From the NCBI RefSeq assembly GCF_003664035.1, contig NZ_RCCK01000013.1, forward strand, positions 1 to 64,000: DNA of 64,000 nt, in the 5' to 3' direction. Source of the DNA: Pedobacter alluvionis. Its GTDB lineage: Bacteria; Bacteroidota; Bacteroidia; Sphingobacteriales; Sphingobacteriaceae. The position numbers and the translations under genes were made by a program. Below, piece after piece: positions 52,961 through 61,503 of this stretch (position 1 is its first letter; every line of letters starts with the position of its first letter). The notes beneath the pieces are model-generated. The model saw nothing but the letters and a program-made list of their open reading frames with translations, made no database searches and was not told the DNA's origin.

Positions 52961-54781
52961 TTATAAAGGTAAAGATATTTCGAACGTTGTTCCTTTATCC
53001 TTTTCGCTACTTACCTTAACCGTTCCATTCAGTTTTTTAATAATATCCTGAACATAATTTAAACCCAGACCAAAGCCTTTAACATCATGTAAATTACCTG
53101 TTGGCACCCTATAAAACTGATCAAAAATCCTTTTAGACTGCTCTTTGGTCATGCCTATTCCCTTATCTGCTATTTCGATAATTAAATTCTTGCCGGTATT
53201 GCGGGTCCTAATGGTAATCTCCGGCGTATCGCTACTGTATTTATTCGCATTATCAATCAGGTTATAAATTACATTGGATAAATGCAGCTCATCGCCATAT
53301 ACAACAGCATTTTCTGCGTCGGTATGTACATTGATAATGGCATTCCTTTTCTGCAGCTGCAATTCCATGCTATCCAACACAATCACAATTAAATCGTTAA
53401 CATCTACTTCGGTGTTCTCCATTTTAAGCTCACCCTTTTCTAAGCGGGCAATACTTAAAACACGTTCGATGTGACTCCCAAGGCGAACATTTTCATCATA
53501 AATAATTCCTGCCAGACGTTTTAACCGTGCTTTATCTTCTGTCACCTCCGGATCTTTTAAAGCTTCACTGGCAATCATAATAGTGGCCACAGGCGTTTTA
53601 AACTCGTGCGTCATATTATTGATGAAATCTGTTTTCATTTCCGACAGTTTTTTCTGTTTCAAAATAGCATAAAGCGTATAAGAGAAGATAAAAACAAGCA
53701 CCAGCAACAGGCCAATTGATGAGGCTAGTGTAACACTTAGATTAGCTATAATGGCAGAATTTTTATTTGGAAAACTGACATAGAGCATTCCGGGATCGCG
53801 AAAAATATCGTTGCCAAACAAAGGTGTTTTATAGGTATTTTCGGGCAAAAACTCTCCTTTAACGTTAGAAGCCGCCATAAAAATGGTTGAATCTTTTCTG
53901 GCTAACGAAACCCGGTATGAAGGCACTAATGAAATGTTATTGGCAAGGAGCTCTTGCTTTAATAAACGGTCTAAAGAGCTAAAATTAATGCGTTTATAAA
54001 TTGGCACATTGGTTTCCTGCAGTTCTTTAGACACATCCTCAACCACACTTAACCTTGTATACGAAAAAGTATCTTTGCCCAGCGCTGCAATTTTTAGTTC
54101 TAACTGCTTTTTAGCTATATCATCTTCCCGTTTAAACTTTTTCTGTAAGTCGCTTGGTATTTTCGGAACATTGGCAAAACCCGGGCTACCATCCCGCGGA
54201 TCGAAAACCAGGTACCTTAAGGTATCGGGCAAACTTTGCAAACTTTTAAACTCGAATGCTTTTGGCGGCGCAGAAAAAGGCTTGGTACGCATGCTGTAGC
54301 CTTTAATAATCAGGCTCTTCATGTCCACGAAAGCATCCATCTGCAGGTCGAGCTTATCGCCGTTTTTCGAGGTTAAAGAACTGTATTCCTTTTCTGAAAT
54401 TACATCGGGTGCACGGTAAGCATTACGTATAATACTATCTTGCTGGTTAAGGTAATTTTCGATCTGGTTTTCGCGCTCAACCTGGCGAAGCTCAGCCTCC
54501 TGTACATATTGCTGTCTTAAATCTTTAATATCAAGCACACGCTGTCTCGAATCCTGGAGCTGTTTCAGCTTGTTTTCTGCATCTTTGCGGTTGAGGTGAT
54601 CAGCAACATTTCTACGTTGTATTTTATTGACTACCGAAGTTAGCGTTTGATTTACCTGCTCGTCAAAAAGCTGGGATTTTAGCTTATACGATTCCCGGAT
54701 GTAATACAATTGCATTACAAACACGCCCAGTAGCGCTACCGTCATTAAAACCGTAATTAACCAAAAACTTCTTTTCTTCAT
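52961..54781 (-). CDS. Sensor histidine kinase paired with the OmpR regulator
   Basis: The 606-residue kinase has TM1 at about 6-28 and a long extracytoplasmic region (about 30-350) with a charged coiled-coil at 45-125. TM2 lies at about 350-372, and the kinase core starts MTHEFKTPVATIMIA (phosphoacceptor H near 390), with NLIDNANKYS, DKGIGMTKEQ and GFGLGLNYV in the ATP domain. No HAMP domain is evident between TM2 and the core, as in RprX-type Bacteroidetes kinases. The response regulator follows 149 bp downstream. A conserved-loop hairpin lies upstream of its start. Confidence 0.92.
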   Translation of the reverse strand: MKKRSFWLITVLMTVALLGVFVMQLYYIRESYKLKSQLFDEQVNQTLTSVVNKIQRRNVADHLNRKDAENKLKQLQDSRQRVLDIKDLRQQYVQEAELRQVERENQIENYLNQQDSIIRNAYRAPDVISEKEYSSLTSKNGDKLDLQMDAFVDMKSLIIKGYSMRTKPFSAPPKAFEFKSLQSLPDTLRYLVFDPRDGSPGFANVPKIPSDLQKKFKREDDIAKKQLELKIAALGKDTFSYTRLSVVEDVSKELQETNVPIYKRINFSSLDRLLKQELLANNISLVPSYRVSLARKDSTIFMAASNVKGEFLPENTYKTPLFGNDIFRDPGMLYVSFPNKNSAIIANLSVTLASSIGLLLVLVFIFSYTLYAILKQKKLSEMKTDFINNMTHEFKTPVATIMIASEALKDPEVTEDKARLKRLAGIIYDENVRLGSHIERVLSIARLEKGELKMENTEVDVNDLIVIVLDSMELQLQKRNAIINVHTDAENAVVYGDELHLSNVIYNLIDNANKYSSDTPEITIRTRNTGKNLIIEIADKGIGMTKEQSKRIFDQFYRVPTGNLHDVKGFGLGLNYVQDIIKKLNGTVKVSSEKDKGTTFEISLPL

Positions 54782-54907
54782 GGAACTGGATTGGTTTTTA
54801 AACTAAAAAAAACCGGGCATAATCTTCTTAAATCTAAACAGATATCAAAAATACTGAATAGCTAAGCCAAGTGTTTGTTTTTAACATATTTTAACAGCAC
54901 TGAGAAG

Positions 54908-54952
54908 ACTTCCGAAGTTTTCGGGAATACCAGCCTGGTAAACTTCGGAAGT
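54908..54952. repeat. Conserved-loop hairpin, copy 2
   Basis: ACTTCCGAAGTTT (54908-54920) and AAACTTCGGAAGT (54940-54952) form a perfect 13-bp stem; the 19-nt loop holds AATACCAGCCTGGT. A degraded arm (GAACTTCGTAAGTC) follows near 54967. Loop core is shared with 7973-8009 and 60851-60896. The remaining gap has no gene. Confidence 0.75.
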
Positions 54953-54989
54953 ATAAGTGATGGAAGAACTTCGTAAGTCTGGCATGGGC

Positions 54990-55019
54990 AAAAAAAATGC
55001 CGAGGCTAAGCCTCGGCAT
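54990..55019 (-). terminator. Terminator of the DUF3127 gene
   Basis: ATGCCGAGG and CCTCGGCAT form a perfect 9-bp stem with a CTAAG loop, followed by eight T on the minus strand, 35 bp past the stop codon. Confidence 0.9.
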
Positions 55020-55054
55020 GGTTCAAAATTGTTTGCTTAAAAAAGACTCTTTAT

Positions 55055-55420
55055 TTAGAAAGGCAAATCATCATCTTCACCTGGCGCATTGCTTACATCA
55101 ACCGGAGCTGCATAAGCTGGAGTAGCTGCCGGAGCACCTGCTGCAACTGCATTGATACGCCAAATAACCAAACTGTTAAAATATGATGTTTTACCCGCTT
55201 TATCTGTCCAAGGGCGACCACGTAAATTAAAGAAAACCTCAACCTCATCTCCTGCCTTAAATGTATCTAATAATGCAGTTTTATCTTGTAAAGCCTCAAA
55301 ACGGATGTATTCTGGGTATGTTGGATTTTCTGCGTATTCTACTATTAAATCACGTTTTTTAAACGTTTCACTTACTTGTTGTGTGGCACCTACTTCGTGT
55401 ACTTTTCCTTTAATTTCCAT
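55055..55420 (-). CDS. DUF3127 OB-fold-like protein with an SSB-like acidic tail
   Basis: The 121-residue cytoplasmic protein has a DUF3127 domain at 1-95 (MEIKGKVHEVGATQQVSETF; KRDLIVEY; EVFFNLRGRPW). An Ala/Pro-rich linker leads to GEDDDLPF. That end closely copies the acidic tip of single-stranded-DNA-binding proteins (DDDIPF), which recruits repair and replication proteins. Beta-rich order and length fit an OB fold. A nucleic-acid role is inferred; it is not a canonical SSB. It is monocistronic with a strong terminator, and divergent from the THUMP methyltransferase gene, 68 bp away. Confidence 0.85.
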   Translation of the reverse strand: MEIKGKVHEVGATQQVSETFKKRDLIVEYAENPTYPEYIRFEALQDKTALLDTFKAGDEVEVFFNLRGRPWTDKAGKTSYFNSLVIWRINAVAAGAPAATPAYAAPVDVSNAPGEDDDLPF

Positions 55421-55488
55421 AACTAATACTACTTAATGTACTATAAACATCAAATCTCTATAATTTTATTGATAACTTCGCATATATT

Positions 55489-56670
55489 ATGATGCAAGTT
55501 TTCCACAATAAAAGCAAGGTAATTATTACCTGCAACAAGCGCCTTTCGCCTTATTTACAAGAAGAAGTTACAGCTCTAGGTTATGCCATCGAGCGGTCTT
55601 TTGCTACGGGTGTTGAGCTCAACATCACCCTTACAGAGTGTATTAAGCTCAATTTAAACTTACGCTGCGCCAGTCAGATTCTATATGCAATAAAAAGTTT
55701 CAAAGCCATTACACCAGATGATTTGTATAAAGAAATTGCAGCCATTGAGTGGGAAGAACTGATTGATTTTTCGGGTTACTTCTCCGTAACCTCAAATGTT
55801 GATAACCCAAATATTACTACGCCGCTTTTTGCAAACTTAAAAGTAAAGGATGCCATTGTAGACCGTATGAAAGAGAAAAAAGGCATCCGCCCCAACTCCG
55901 GATCGGACGCAAACAAAGCAGTAGTGCATTTATACTGGAAAGATGCCGATGCAGATGTTTTTATGGATACTTCTGGCGAAACGCTGGCCAAACACGGTTA
56001 CCGGAAAATCCCAGGAAAGGCACCAATGTTAGAAGCCTTGGCAGCTGGGGTTATTTTAGCAACCAACTGGGATAAAAAATCGCCATTTATAAACCCCATG
56101 TGTGGTTCAGGAACCTTAGCTATTGAAGCAGCCCTGATTGCCACCAACCGTGCCCCGGGATTATACCGCATGAATTATGGTTTTATGCATATATTAGGTT
56201 ATAACGAAGAAGATTTTTTCGCTGAGCGCAGAATTTTAAAAGATCAGGTAATTAAAAATATTGATCTCAAAATTGTAGCTTCCGATTTGTCGGAAGATGC
56301 AGTTGAAGTAACCCGTAGAAACGCTAAAACGGCAGGTGTTGATACTTTAATTGAATTTGAAGTTTGCGATTTTGAATTAACACCCGTTCCTGAAGACGGC
56401 AAAGGTGTTGTTGTTTTTAACCCTGAATATGGCGAACGCTTAGGTATACACAGCAAGCTGGAATTGACGTATAAACGCATGGGCGATTTTATGAAAACCA
56501 AATGTAAAGGTTATTCGGGATATATTTTCACCGGAAATCCTGACCTTGCTAAGAAAATTGGATTAAAAGCTGCTAAAAAAGTAGAATTTTATAATGGTAA
56601 ACTAGACTGTCGCTTACTAGAGTATGAATTATATGATGGCTCTCGCCGGGCGCCACTAATTGATGCCTAG
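55489..56670 (+). CDS. THUMP-domain class I RNA methyltransferase (RlmL N-terminal type)
   Basis: The 393-residue protein has an N-terminal ferredoxin-like/THUMP region (about 10-165) for RNA binding and a Rossmann methyltransferase domain (about 165-385). Motif I is NPMCGSGTLAIEAA near 204-217, and motif IV is FNPEYGER near 305, where the usual NPPY has Glu in place of the second Pro. The family methylates guanine N2 in 23S rRNA (RlmL half). An adjacent ATG-ATG pair leaves the start ambiguous by one codon. TAACTTCG (55473-55480, one mismatch to -7) is very close to the start. Confidence 0.9.
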   Translation: MMQVFHNKSKVIITCNKRLSPYLQEEVTALGYAIERSFATGVELNITLTECIKLNLNLRCASQILYAIKSFKAITPDDLYKEIAAIEWEELIDFSGYFSVTSNVDNPNITTPLFANLKVKDAIVDRMKEKKGIRPNSGSDANKAVVHLYWKDADADVFMDTSGETLAKHGYRKIPGKAPMLEALAAGVILATNWDKKSPFINPMCGSGTLAIEAALIATNRAPGLYRMNYGFMHILGYNEEDFFAERRILKDQVIKNIDLKIVASDLSEDAVEVTRRNAKTAGVDTLIEFEVCDFELTPVPEDGKGVVVFNPEYGERLGIHSKLELTYKRMGDFMKTKCKGYSGYIFTGNPDLAKKIGLKAAKKVEFYNGKLDCRLLEYELYDGSRRAPLIDA

Positions 56671-56737
56671 TCTTTTTGATTGAAAATTAATATATTACAC
56701 TCTCTTACGTACCATAACGTAAAAATTTTGAAAAAAT

Positions 56738-57232
56738 ATGGAATTTGATGACATGGACCATATGCCCGAATGGGAGCATTTTAGCCGATTTGGCCGGGAT
56801 GATGAGGATGAAGAAAACCTATCAAGTGTCGATGCCGAAAAGGTTAGACTGAAAGTAACCAGGGCTAAAAGTCTTTATAACCAGGCAAGAGCCGTGTACA
56901 AATATGCCGCCCTGTTCTGCGAAACACTGGAGGGAGAAATGGCCGAAATGACAGCCAACTTAATTATGCAGAATGCACTGATGCTTTGCCCTAAAATTGT
57001 TGGGGCAGAGGGTGCAGATATGTATATTTTGAGAATGGAAAATGCTTCTATTATCCGAACCAACTGTCGTGAATTAGAAACCCAGGTAAGAGCTGCAGAT
57101 ATGTTCGAAATCTGCACTCCGGAATATAAAGACATTGTTTTAGACGAAATTGAAAAATTTCGTCTACTCTTTATCGAATGGGTTAAATATTTCGAAAAAG
57201 ATGAGTTTGAAGATGACTGGGGATTATATTAA
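56738..57232 (+). CDS. Acidic helical protein of unknown function (164 aa)
   Basis: I do not recognise the family. The 164-residue protein has a very acidic N-terminus (GRDDEDEENLSSVDAE), a helical core (about 35-130) with conserved-looking cysteines (CETLEG, LCPKIVG, RTNCRELET, FEICTPEY) and an acidic C-terminus (EKDEFEDDWGLY). It has no signal peptide or membrane segment, so it is cytoplasmic. A TTACGT...ACGTAA inverted pair (56705-56722) sits in front of it. The 68-bp gap to the methyltransferase allows co-transcription. Confidence 0.75.
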   Translation: MEFDDMDHMPEWEHFSRFGRDDEDEENLSSVDAEKVRLKVTRAKSLYNQARAVYKYAALFCETLEGEMAEMTANLIMQNALMLCPKIVGAEGADMYILRMENASIIRTNCRELETQVRAADMFEICTPEYKDIVLDEIEKFRLLFIEWVKYFEKDEFEDDWGLY

Positions 57233-57533
57233 CCTTTACAATTAATTTCTTACCCTGATTTTTTCTCTGGCAAGCTTTTCCGCAAACTATCACATTCTTA
57301 AATATCCCGTTCGCTCCTATTCCCTTTCGGCTGTCTAAAAAACAAATCACTTTAACAACCTGACGATCAACAAAAACAAAACACCTAAACATTTTATGCT
57401 GTTTTTTGTTATCCTATTTAGTCGTCTGTCCCGGTTCGTATAATTCTTAATAGTGCTAAAAATTTACATTTTAAAATCTATAGGAATAAAAGTTTCGTAC
57501 CTAATAAAAAACATTAAAAAATTTATCCCTTTT
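57233..57533. other. Gap without a recognised feature
   Basis: This AT-rich stretch contains a GTG-initiated extension of the XRE gene frame (from 57453) that lacks protein character, and no exact -7 element, terminator or repeat of note. Confidence 0.5.
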
Positions 57534-57815
57534 ATGGAAAATGTATTGGCTTTAAATGCAAAGAATGTTGCCGGGAATATCAGAAAAATAAGAGAATACA
57601 GAGACTATACTCAGGATTATCTGGCAGCGAAATTAAAAATTTCTCAAAATGCATACAGCAAGATTGAGTTAGGCTACAGTAAACTTACTATCGACCGTTT
57701 ATTTCAAATTGCAGCAATTTTAGAAGTTGAAGTTTCTCATTTATTGACGCTCAACCACAATGATTTAATTAAAATTATTGCTGATGATGAAAGCAGAACA
57801 ACGGCCTTGGGTTAA
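57534..57815 (+). CDS. XRE-family helix-turn-helix regulator
   Basis: The 94-residue protein starts at ATG 57534 (MENVLALNAKNVAGNIRKIR). A GTG-started extension of 27 residues upstream is Lys/Ile-rich and not credible. The Cro/C1-type helix-turn-helix covers about 12-70 (YTQDYLAAKLKISQNAYSKI followed by ELGYSKLTIDRLFQIAAIL). No sensor domain is present, so it probably dimerises through its C-terminal helix. Its targets are unknown; small solitary XRE proteins of this type are common in Bacteroidetes chromosomes. No toxin gene is beside it. Confidence 0.85.
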   Translation: MENVLALNAKNVAGNIRKIREYRDYTQDYLAAKLKISQNAYSKIELGYSKLTIDRLFQIAAILEVEVSHLLTLNHNDLIKIIADDESRTTALG

Positions 57816-57864
57816 TTCCCGGCCGCTGTTGATATCATTTCTTTTACCCTGCAAATAATTCCAA

Positions 57865-57872
57865 TATCTTTG
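57865..57872 (+). promoter_or_regulatory. -7 element TATCTTTG of the HD-domain gene
   Basis: Exact TAnnTTTG match, 16 nt before ATG 57889. No convincing -33 TTTG at normal distance. Confidence 0.55.
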
Positions 57873-57888
57873 GGATAAATTTAGAACT

Positions 57889-58533
57889 ATGCAGGCTACC
57901 ATCCAAAAAACCATCGATTTTGTTCAGGAAACACTTGCCAATGCCGAAGCAGGGCACGATTGGTTTCATATCGAACGCGTTTATAAAACCGCTCAAACCA
58001 TTAACCAACAAGAAAATGGTGATGAACTCGTGGTAGCCTTTGCCGCATTGCTGCACGATATTGCTGATCCTAAATTCAATAACGGTGATGAAGAACTGGG
58101 GCCAAACATGGCTGCTTCATTTTTAGCATCAATTGCTGTTGAAGCTGAAGTTATTACGCATGTTAAGTTAATTATACAAAACATGTCGTTCAAAAATAGT
58201 TTTGATGGTAAAGGTTTTACCTCAAAAGAAATGCAAATTGTACAGGATGCGGATCGTTTAGATGCTATTGGAGCAATTGGAATTGCCAGGGCATTTACCT
58301 ATGGAGGATTCAAAAACAGAGTGCTTTATGATCCGGCTATTTTACCAGAAGTGCACCTTAACAAAGAAAGTTATAAAAATACAACGGCCCCTACGATTAA
58401 TCATTTTTACGAAAAACTGCTCCTGTTGAAAGACATGATGAATACAGAAGCTGGAAAAACAATAGCCATAGAAAGGCACAATTTTATGCTGCTCTACCTG
58501 GAACATTTTTATAAAGAATGGGAAGGCAAATAA
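57889..58533 (+). CDS. HD-domain phosphohydrolase (YedJ-like)
   Basis: The 214-residue cytoplasmic metal-dependent hydrolase has the HD ligands in order: H23 in AGHDWFHIERV, HD in ALLHDIADPKF (about 55-56) and D in QDADRLDAIGAIG near 123. The family acts on nucleotides or related phosphates; the exact substrate is unknown. DADRLDAIGAIGIARAF is the hallmark of the YedJ-like subgroup. It is preceded by a consensus -7 element and appears to be monocistronic. Confidence 0.9.
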   Translation: MQATIQKTIDFVQETLANAEAGHDWFHIERVYKTAQTINQQENGDELVVAFAALLHDIADPKFNNGDEELGPNMAASFLASIAVEAEVITHVKLIIQNMSFKNSFDGKGFTSKEMQIVQDADRLDAIGAIGIARAFTYGGFKNRVLYDPAILPEVHLNKESYKNTTAPTINHFYEKLLLLKDMMNTEAGKTIAIERHNFMLLYLEHFYKEWEGK

Positions 58534-58748
58534 CCCACAACAAGACTATTTAAAACCAAGATCTTTGTAGCCAGTAAAACTTGGCTGGCGGAAAAGGCAT
58601 AGCTTTAAATTAAAAAAATAATTCTTTTTTTTAACCCGCTGGACAAATTAATCTGGGGCATAAGCTCCCGTTGAACAGAAAATTGAATTCTTCGAACAGT
58701 ATCGGCTAATACGATTATTCCAAATCCGAATAGATTAAACAAATCAAT

Positions 58749-58782
58749 TTGCTAATATTTTTAGTTATTAAACTATCTTTGT
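58749..58782 (+). promoter_or_regulatory. Promoter of the radical-SAM operon
   Basis: TTTG (58749-58752), a 22-nt spacer and TATCTTTG (58775-58782) match the Bacteroidetes consensus and lie 16 nt before the start codon. Confidence 0.72.
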
Positions 58783-58798
58783 TAGCAAAACAATTCCT

Positions 58799-60055
58799 AT
58801 GTCTGATCGCATTCGTGAAAAATTAAATATTCTTGCCGACGCCGCTAAATATGATGTTTCTTGTTCATCAAGCGGCGGCACGAGAAAGAATGATACAAAA
58901 GGGCTTGGCAACAGCCACACTTCGGGCATTTGCCATACCTATACAGAAGATGGCAGATGTGTTTCTTTATTAAAGATCCTGCTAACAAATCATTGTATTT
59001 ACGATTGTTTGTTCTGTGTTTCACGGAAAAGTAACGATATAAAACGTGCAGCATTTACAGTAGATGAAGTGGTAGAGCTGACCATGAATTTTTATCGACG
59101 GAACTATATTGAAGGATTATTTTTAAGTTCAGGGATTTTCAAAAATGCCGATTTTACCATGGAACGCTTACTGCTGGTGGTAAAAAAGTTGCGTTTGGAA
59201 CAAAATTATAATGGCTATATCCATTTAAAAACTATTCCAGGAGCCAGCGATGAATTAATAAAAGAAGCTGGCTTATATGCCGACCGGATGAGTATCAATT
59301 TAGAGATGCCTACCGAGGCCGGATTAAAACTTTTGGCACCCGAAAAAAATCATGCTGACGTAATTAAGCCGCTCGACTTTGTGCAAAAGCAGATTACTCA
59401 GTTTACCGCAGATAAAAAACTGATTAAACATGTGCCCAAATTTGTACCGGCAGGCCAAAGTACCCAAATGGTAATTGGTGCTACACCCGAAAGCGATAAA
59501 GACATTATGTACACGGCCAATGCCTTTTACAAAAATTTTTCTTTAAAAAGAGTATACTATTCGGGTTATGTACCTATTAGTAACGATAGCCGTATGCCGG
59601 TTTTAGGCACACAGCCACCGCTGTTAAGGGAAAACCGTTTGTACCAAACCGATTGGCTAATGCGGTTTTATGGCTTTAAAGTGCAGGAAATTTTAAATGA
59701 TGCCAACCCAAATCTTGACGTGGATATTGATCCAAAACTTAGTTGGGCGATCCGTAATATGCAGCACTTCCCCGTTGATATTAACACGGCTGATTATAAA
59801 ATGATTCTTCGTATTCCTGGTATTGGCGTAATGTCGGCTAAAAAGATTGTACAGGCCAGGAAATTCGGTAAACTAAGGATTGATCAGTTAAAGAAAATCG
59901 GGGTGGCTTATAACCGCGCCAAACACTTTATTGTTTGCCTGGATAGCCCTTATCAGCTCAAAGATTATCAAGGTACCCAGATTAAAGCTTTTATTTTGGC
60001 AGAGAGTAAAAGTAAATATTTAAAAACAGATAACAACCAGATACTTTTGTTTTAA
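58799..60055 (+). CDS. Putative DNA modification/repair radical SAM protein
   Basis: The 418-residue cytoplasmic protein carries the radical-SAM 4Fe-4S motif C66-x3-C70-x2-C73 (CIYDCLFC). Additional cysteines lie at 22, 45 and 54. The C-terminus has a helix-hairpin-helix DNA-binding segment, ILRIPGIGVMSAKKIVQARK near 340-360. It matches the family described in TIGRFAM as 'putative DNA modification/repair radical SAM protein', which is commonly encoded next to the partner that follows here (gap 23 bp) and to a uracil-DNA-glycosylase-like protein. The chemistry is unknown. It has its own consensus promoter. Confidence 0.9.
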   Translation: MSDRIREKLNILADAAKYDVSCSSSGGTRKNDTKGLGNSHTSGICHTYTEDGRCVSLLKILLTNHCIYDCLFCVSRKSNDIKRAAFTVDEVVELTMNFYRRNYIEGLFLSSGIFKNADFTMERLLLVVKKLRLEQNYNGYIHLKTIPGASDELIKEAGLYADRMSINLEMPTEAGLKLLAPEKNHADVIKPLDFVQKQITQFTADKKLIKHVPKFVPAGQSTQMVIGATPESDKDIMYTANAFYKNFSLKRVYYSGYVPISNDSRMPVLGTQPPLLRENRLYQTDWLMRFYGFKVQEILNDANPNLDVDIDPKLSWAIRNMQHFPVDINTADYKMILRIPGIGVMSAKKIVQARKFGKLRIDQLKKIGVAYNRAKHFIVCLDSPYQLKDYQGTQIKAFILAESKSKYLKTDNNQILLF

Positions 60056-60078
60056 AAGATAGATCTAACAAACAAACA

Positions 60079-60843
60079 ATGACCTACATTTTCGATGGTT
60101 CACTTCAAGGGCTCTTAACTGCCTCTTTTGAATGGTTTGAGCGCAAGCCTGGCAAAGTGATGCTCAAATCAACCGAAATGTTTCAGCCGGAAGCTTTTGC
60201 AGAAAGCTTAACTGTTATGACGGATGCAACAAAGGCTGATCGCGTTTGGGCCGGGCTTCAAAAAAAACTAAAAAAAGAATGGCTCCGTAAATTTTATTGC
60301 AGTTATTTATCAGAAATTCCTGAAGCTTACAATCACCTTTTTCAGTTTACCTTATATATTTTTCAAAATCAGTTAGGTGCCGAAAATAATTATGGCAACG
60401 AACATGTAATTGCCTTAGCTAAATATGCAAAAAGTGTAGAGCGGGAAAAACACAGGATGGAGGCATTTATCCGCTTTCAAAAAACGGGCGATGGAATATT
60501 TTATGCCAGTATCGATCCTGATTTTAATGTTTTACCCTTAATATCCAATCATTTTAAAAACCGATATGCCGATCAGCAATGGGTGATTTATGATTTAAAA
60601 CGGAAGTATGGCCTGCACTATAATTTAACCACGGTGGAAGAAATTACAATTAGTTTTACTAACGGTATAAATAAACAAAACCCATCATCAATTTTGATGG
60701 ATGAAGGCGAAGCTTTATATGCAACGCTTTGGAAAGATTATTTTAAAAGTGCAAATATTGTAGCCCGCAAAAACACCAAATTACATGTGCAGCATGTACC
60801 CAAAAGGTACTGGAAATATTTGACAGAAAAAGCGCCGGTTTAG
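60079..60843 (+). CDS. DUF4130-type partner of the radical SAM protein (probable DNA metabolism)
   Basis: The 254-residue protein opens MTYIFDGSLQGLLTASFEWF and contains VEREKHRMEAFIRFQKTGDG (about 130-150), YASIDPDFNVLPLISNHFKN and FADQQWVIYDLKRKYG-like text (YADQQWVIYDLKRKYG). These are the marks of the family found beside the radical-SAM DNA protein. In some genomes it is fused to a uracil-DNA-glycosylase-like domain; here that domain is absent. It ends DYFKSANIVARKN followed by HVPKRYWKYLTE, a region rich in basic and aromatic residues that may bind nucleic acid. It starts 23 bp after the radical SAM gene. Confidence 0.88.
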   Translation: MTYIFDGSLQGLLTASFEWFERKPGKVMLKSTEMFQPEAFAESLTVMTDATKADRVWAGLQKKLKKEWLRKFYCSYLSEIPEAYNHLFQFTLYIFQNQLGAENNYGNEHVIALAKYAKSVEREKHRMEAFIRFQKTGDGIFYASIDPDFNVLPLISNHFKNRYADQQWVIYDLKRKYGLHYNLTTVEEITISFTNGINKQNPSSILMDEGEALYATLWKDYFKSANIVARKNTKLHVQHVPKRYWKYLTEKAPV

Positions 60844-60850
60844 CTAACAA

Positions 60851-60896
60851 GAGTTGACAACTTTAATAGCATACCAGGCTAGTAAGTTGTCAACTC
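60851..60896. repeat. Conserved-loop hairpin, copy 3
   Basis: GAGTTGACAACTT (60851-60863) and AAGTTGTCAACTC (60884-60896) form a perfect 13-bp stem. The 20-nt loop contains TAGCATACCAGGCTA, close to the loop of copy 1 (TAGCACCAGGCTA). It begins 8 bp after the stop codon at 60843. It could double as a terminator, but no T tract follows. Confidence 0.75.
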
Positions 60897-61079
60897 TGAA
60901 TATCCATAATTCTGGCGAAAAAAACTGAAACTTACTGCCATGCTGACACCCACATTCTCCATTAGTGTGAAAAGATTGACAGTTTGGTGAAAATTTGTCC
61001 CTCCAAACCACTTGGCATAAAAAGTGTTGATTGTAGCTTAGTTAAAAATTCAAATCAAAATAAAAATTTAATAAAAGTT

Positions 61080-61370
61080 ATGGCGTTAAACCTTAAACCA
61101 ATTGCTGGCAGTTCGAACAGAGTAATCGTTGAACCGGCTGCGGCAGAAGAAAAAACTGCATCAGGTTTGTATATCCCTGATACTGCAAAAGAAAAACCAT
61201 CTAAAGGAACCGTAGTATCTGTTTCTGAAGAAGATTCTGAAGGTAAAAAAGCGAGTGTAAAAGTTGGCGATGTTGTAATTTACGGTAAATACGGCGGTAC
61301 TGAGTTCCCTTACGAAGGTAAAGATTACCTGATTATGCGCGAAACTGATATTTACGCTGTTGTAGAGTAA
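61080..61370 (+). CDS. groES: Co-chaperonin GroES
   Basis: The 96-residue GroES starts at ATG 61080 (MALNLKPIAGSSNRVIVEPA). An upstream ATG at 60984 would give a 32-residue extension with no family counterpart. Family marks are the mobile loop EKTASGLYIPDTAKEKPSKG, GDVVIYGKYGGTE and the end YLIMRETDIYAVVE. It caps GroEL during folding. groEL follows 133 bp later. No CIRCE inverted repeat is present upstream, so HrcA-type control is not indicated. Confidence 0.97.
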   Translation: MALNLKPIAGSSNRVIVEPAAAEEKTASGLYIPDTAKEKPSKGTVVSVSEEDSEGKKASVKVGDVVIYGKYGGTEFPYEGKDYLIMRETDIYAVVE

Positions 61371-61503
61371 TAATTTAGGATTGAATGACTGAATTTCGAA
61401 TAAGAGAATTCAGCATTAATCAACAAATAAAATAATAATGTTAGAATGAAAAGAATACAAATTCAATCATTCTCTCATACAATAATTCAAAATTTAAAAA
61501 ATA

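Noticed and set aside
57453-57533. GTG-started extension of the XRE regulator
   Set aside because: The 27 added residues are Lys/Ile-rich, lack family support and precede a normal XRE N-terminus.
61012-61034. Sigma-54-like TTGGCAT...TTGAT before groES
   Set aside because: The GG-to-GC spacing and the second box do not fit the -24/-12 consensus, so it is probably chance.
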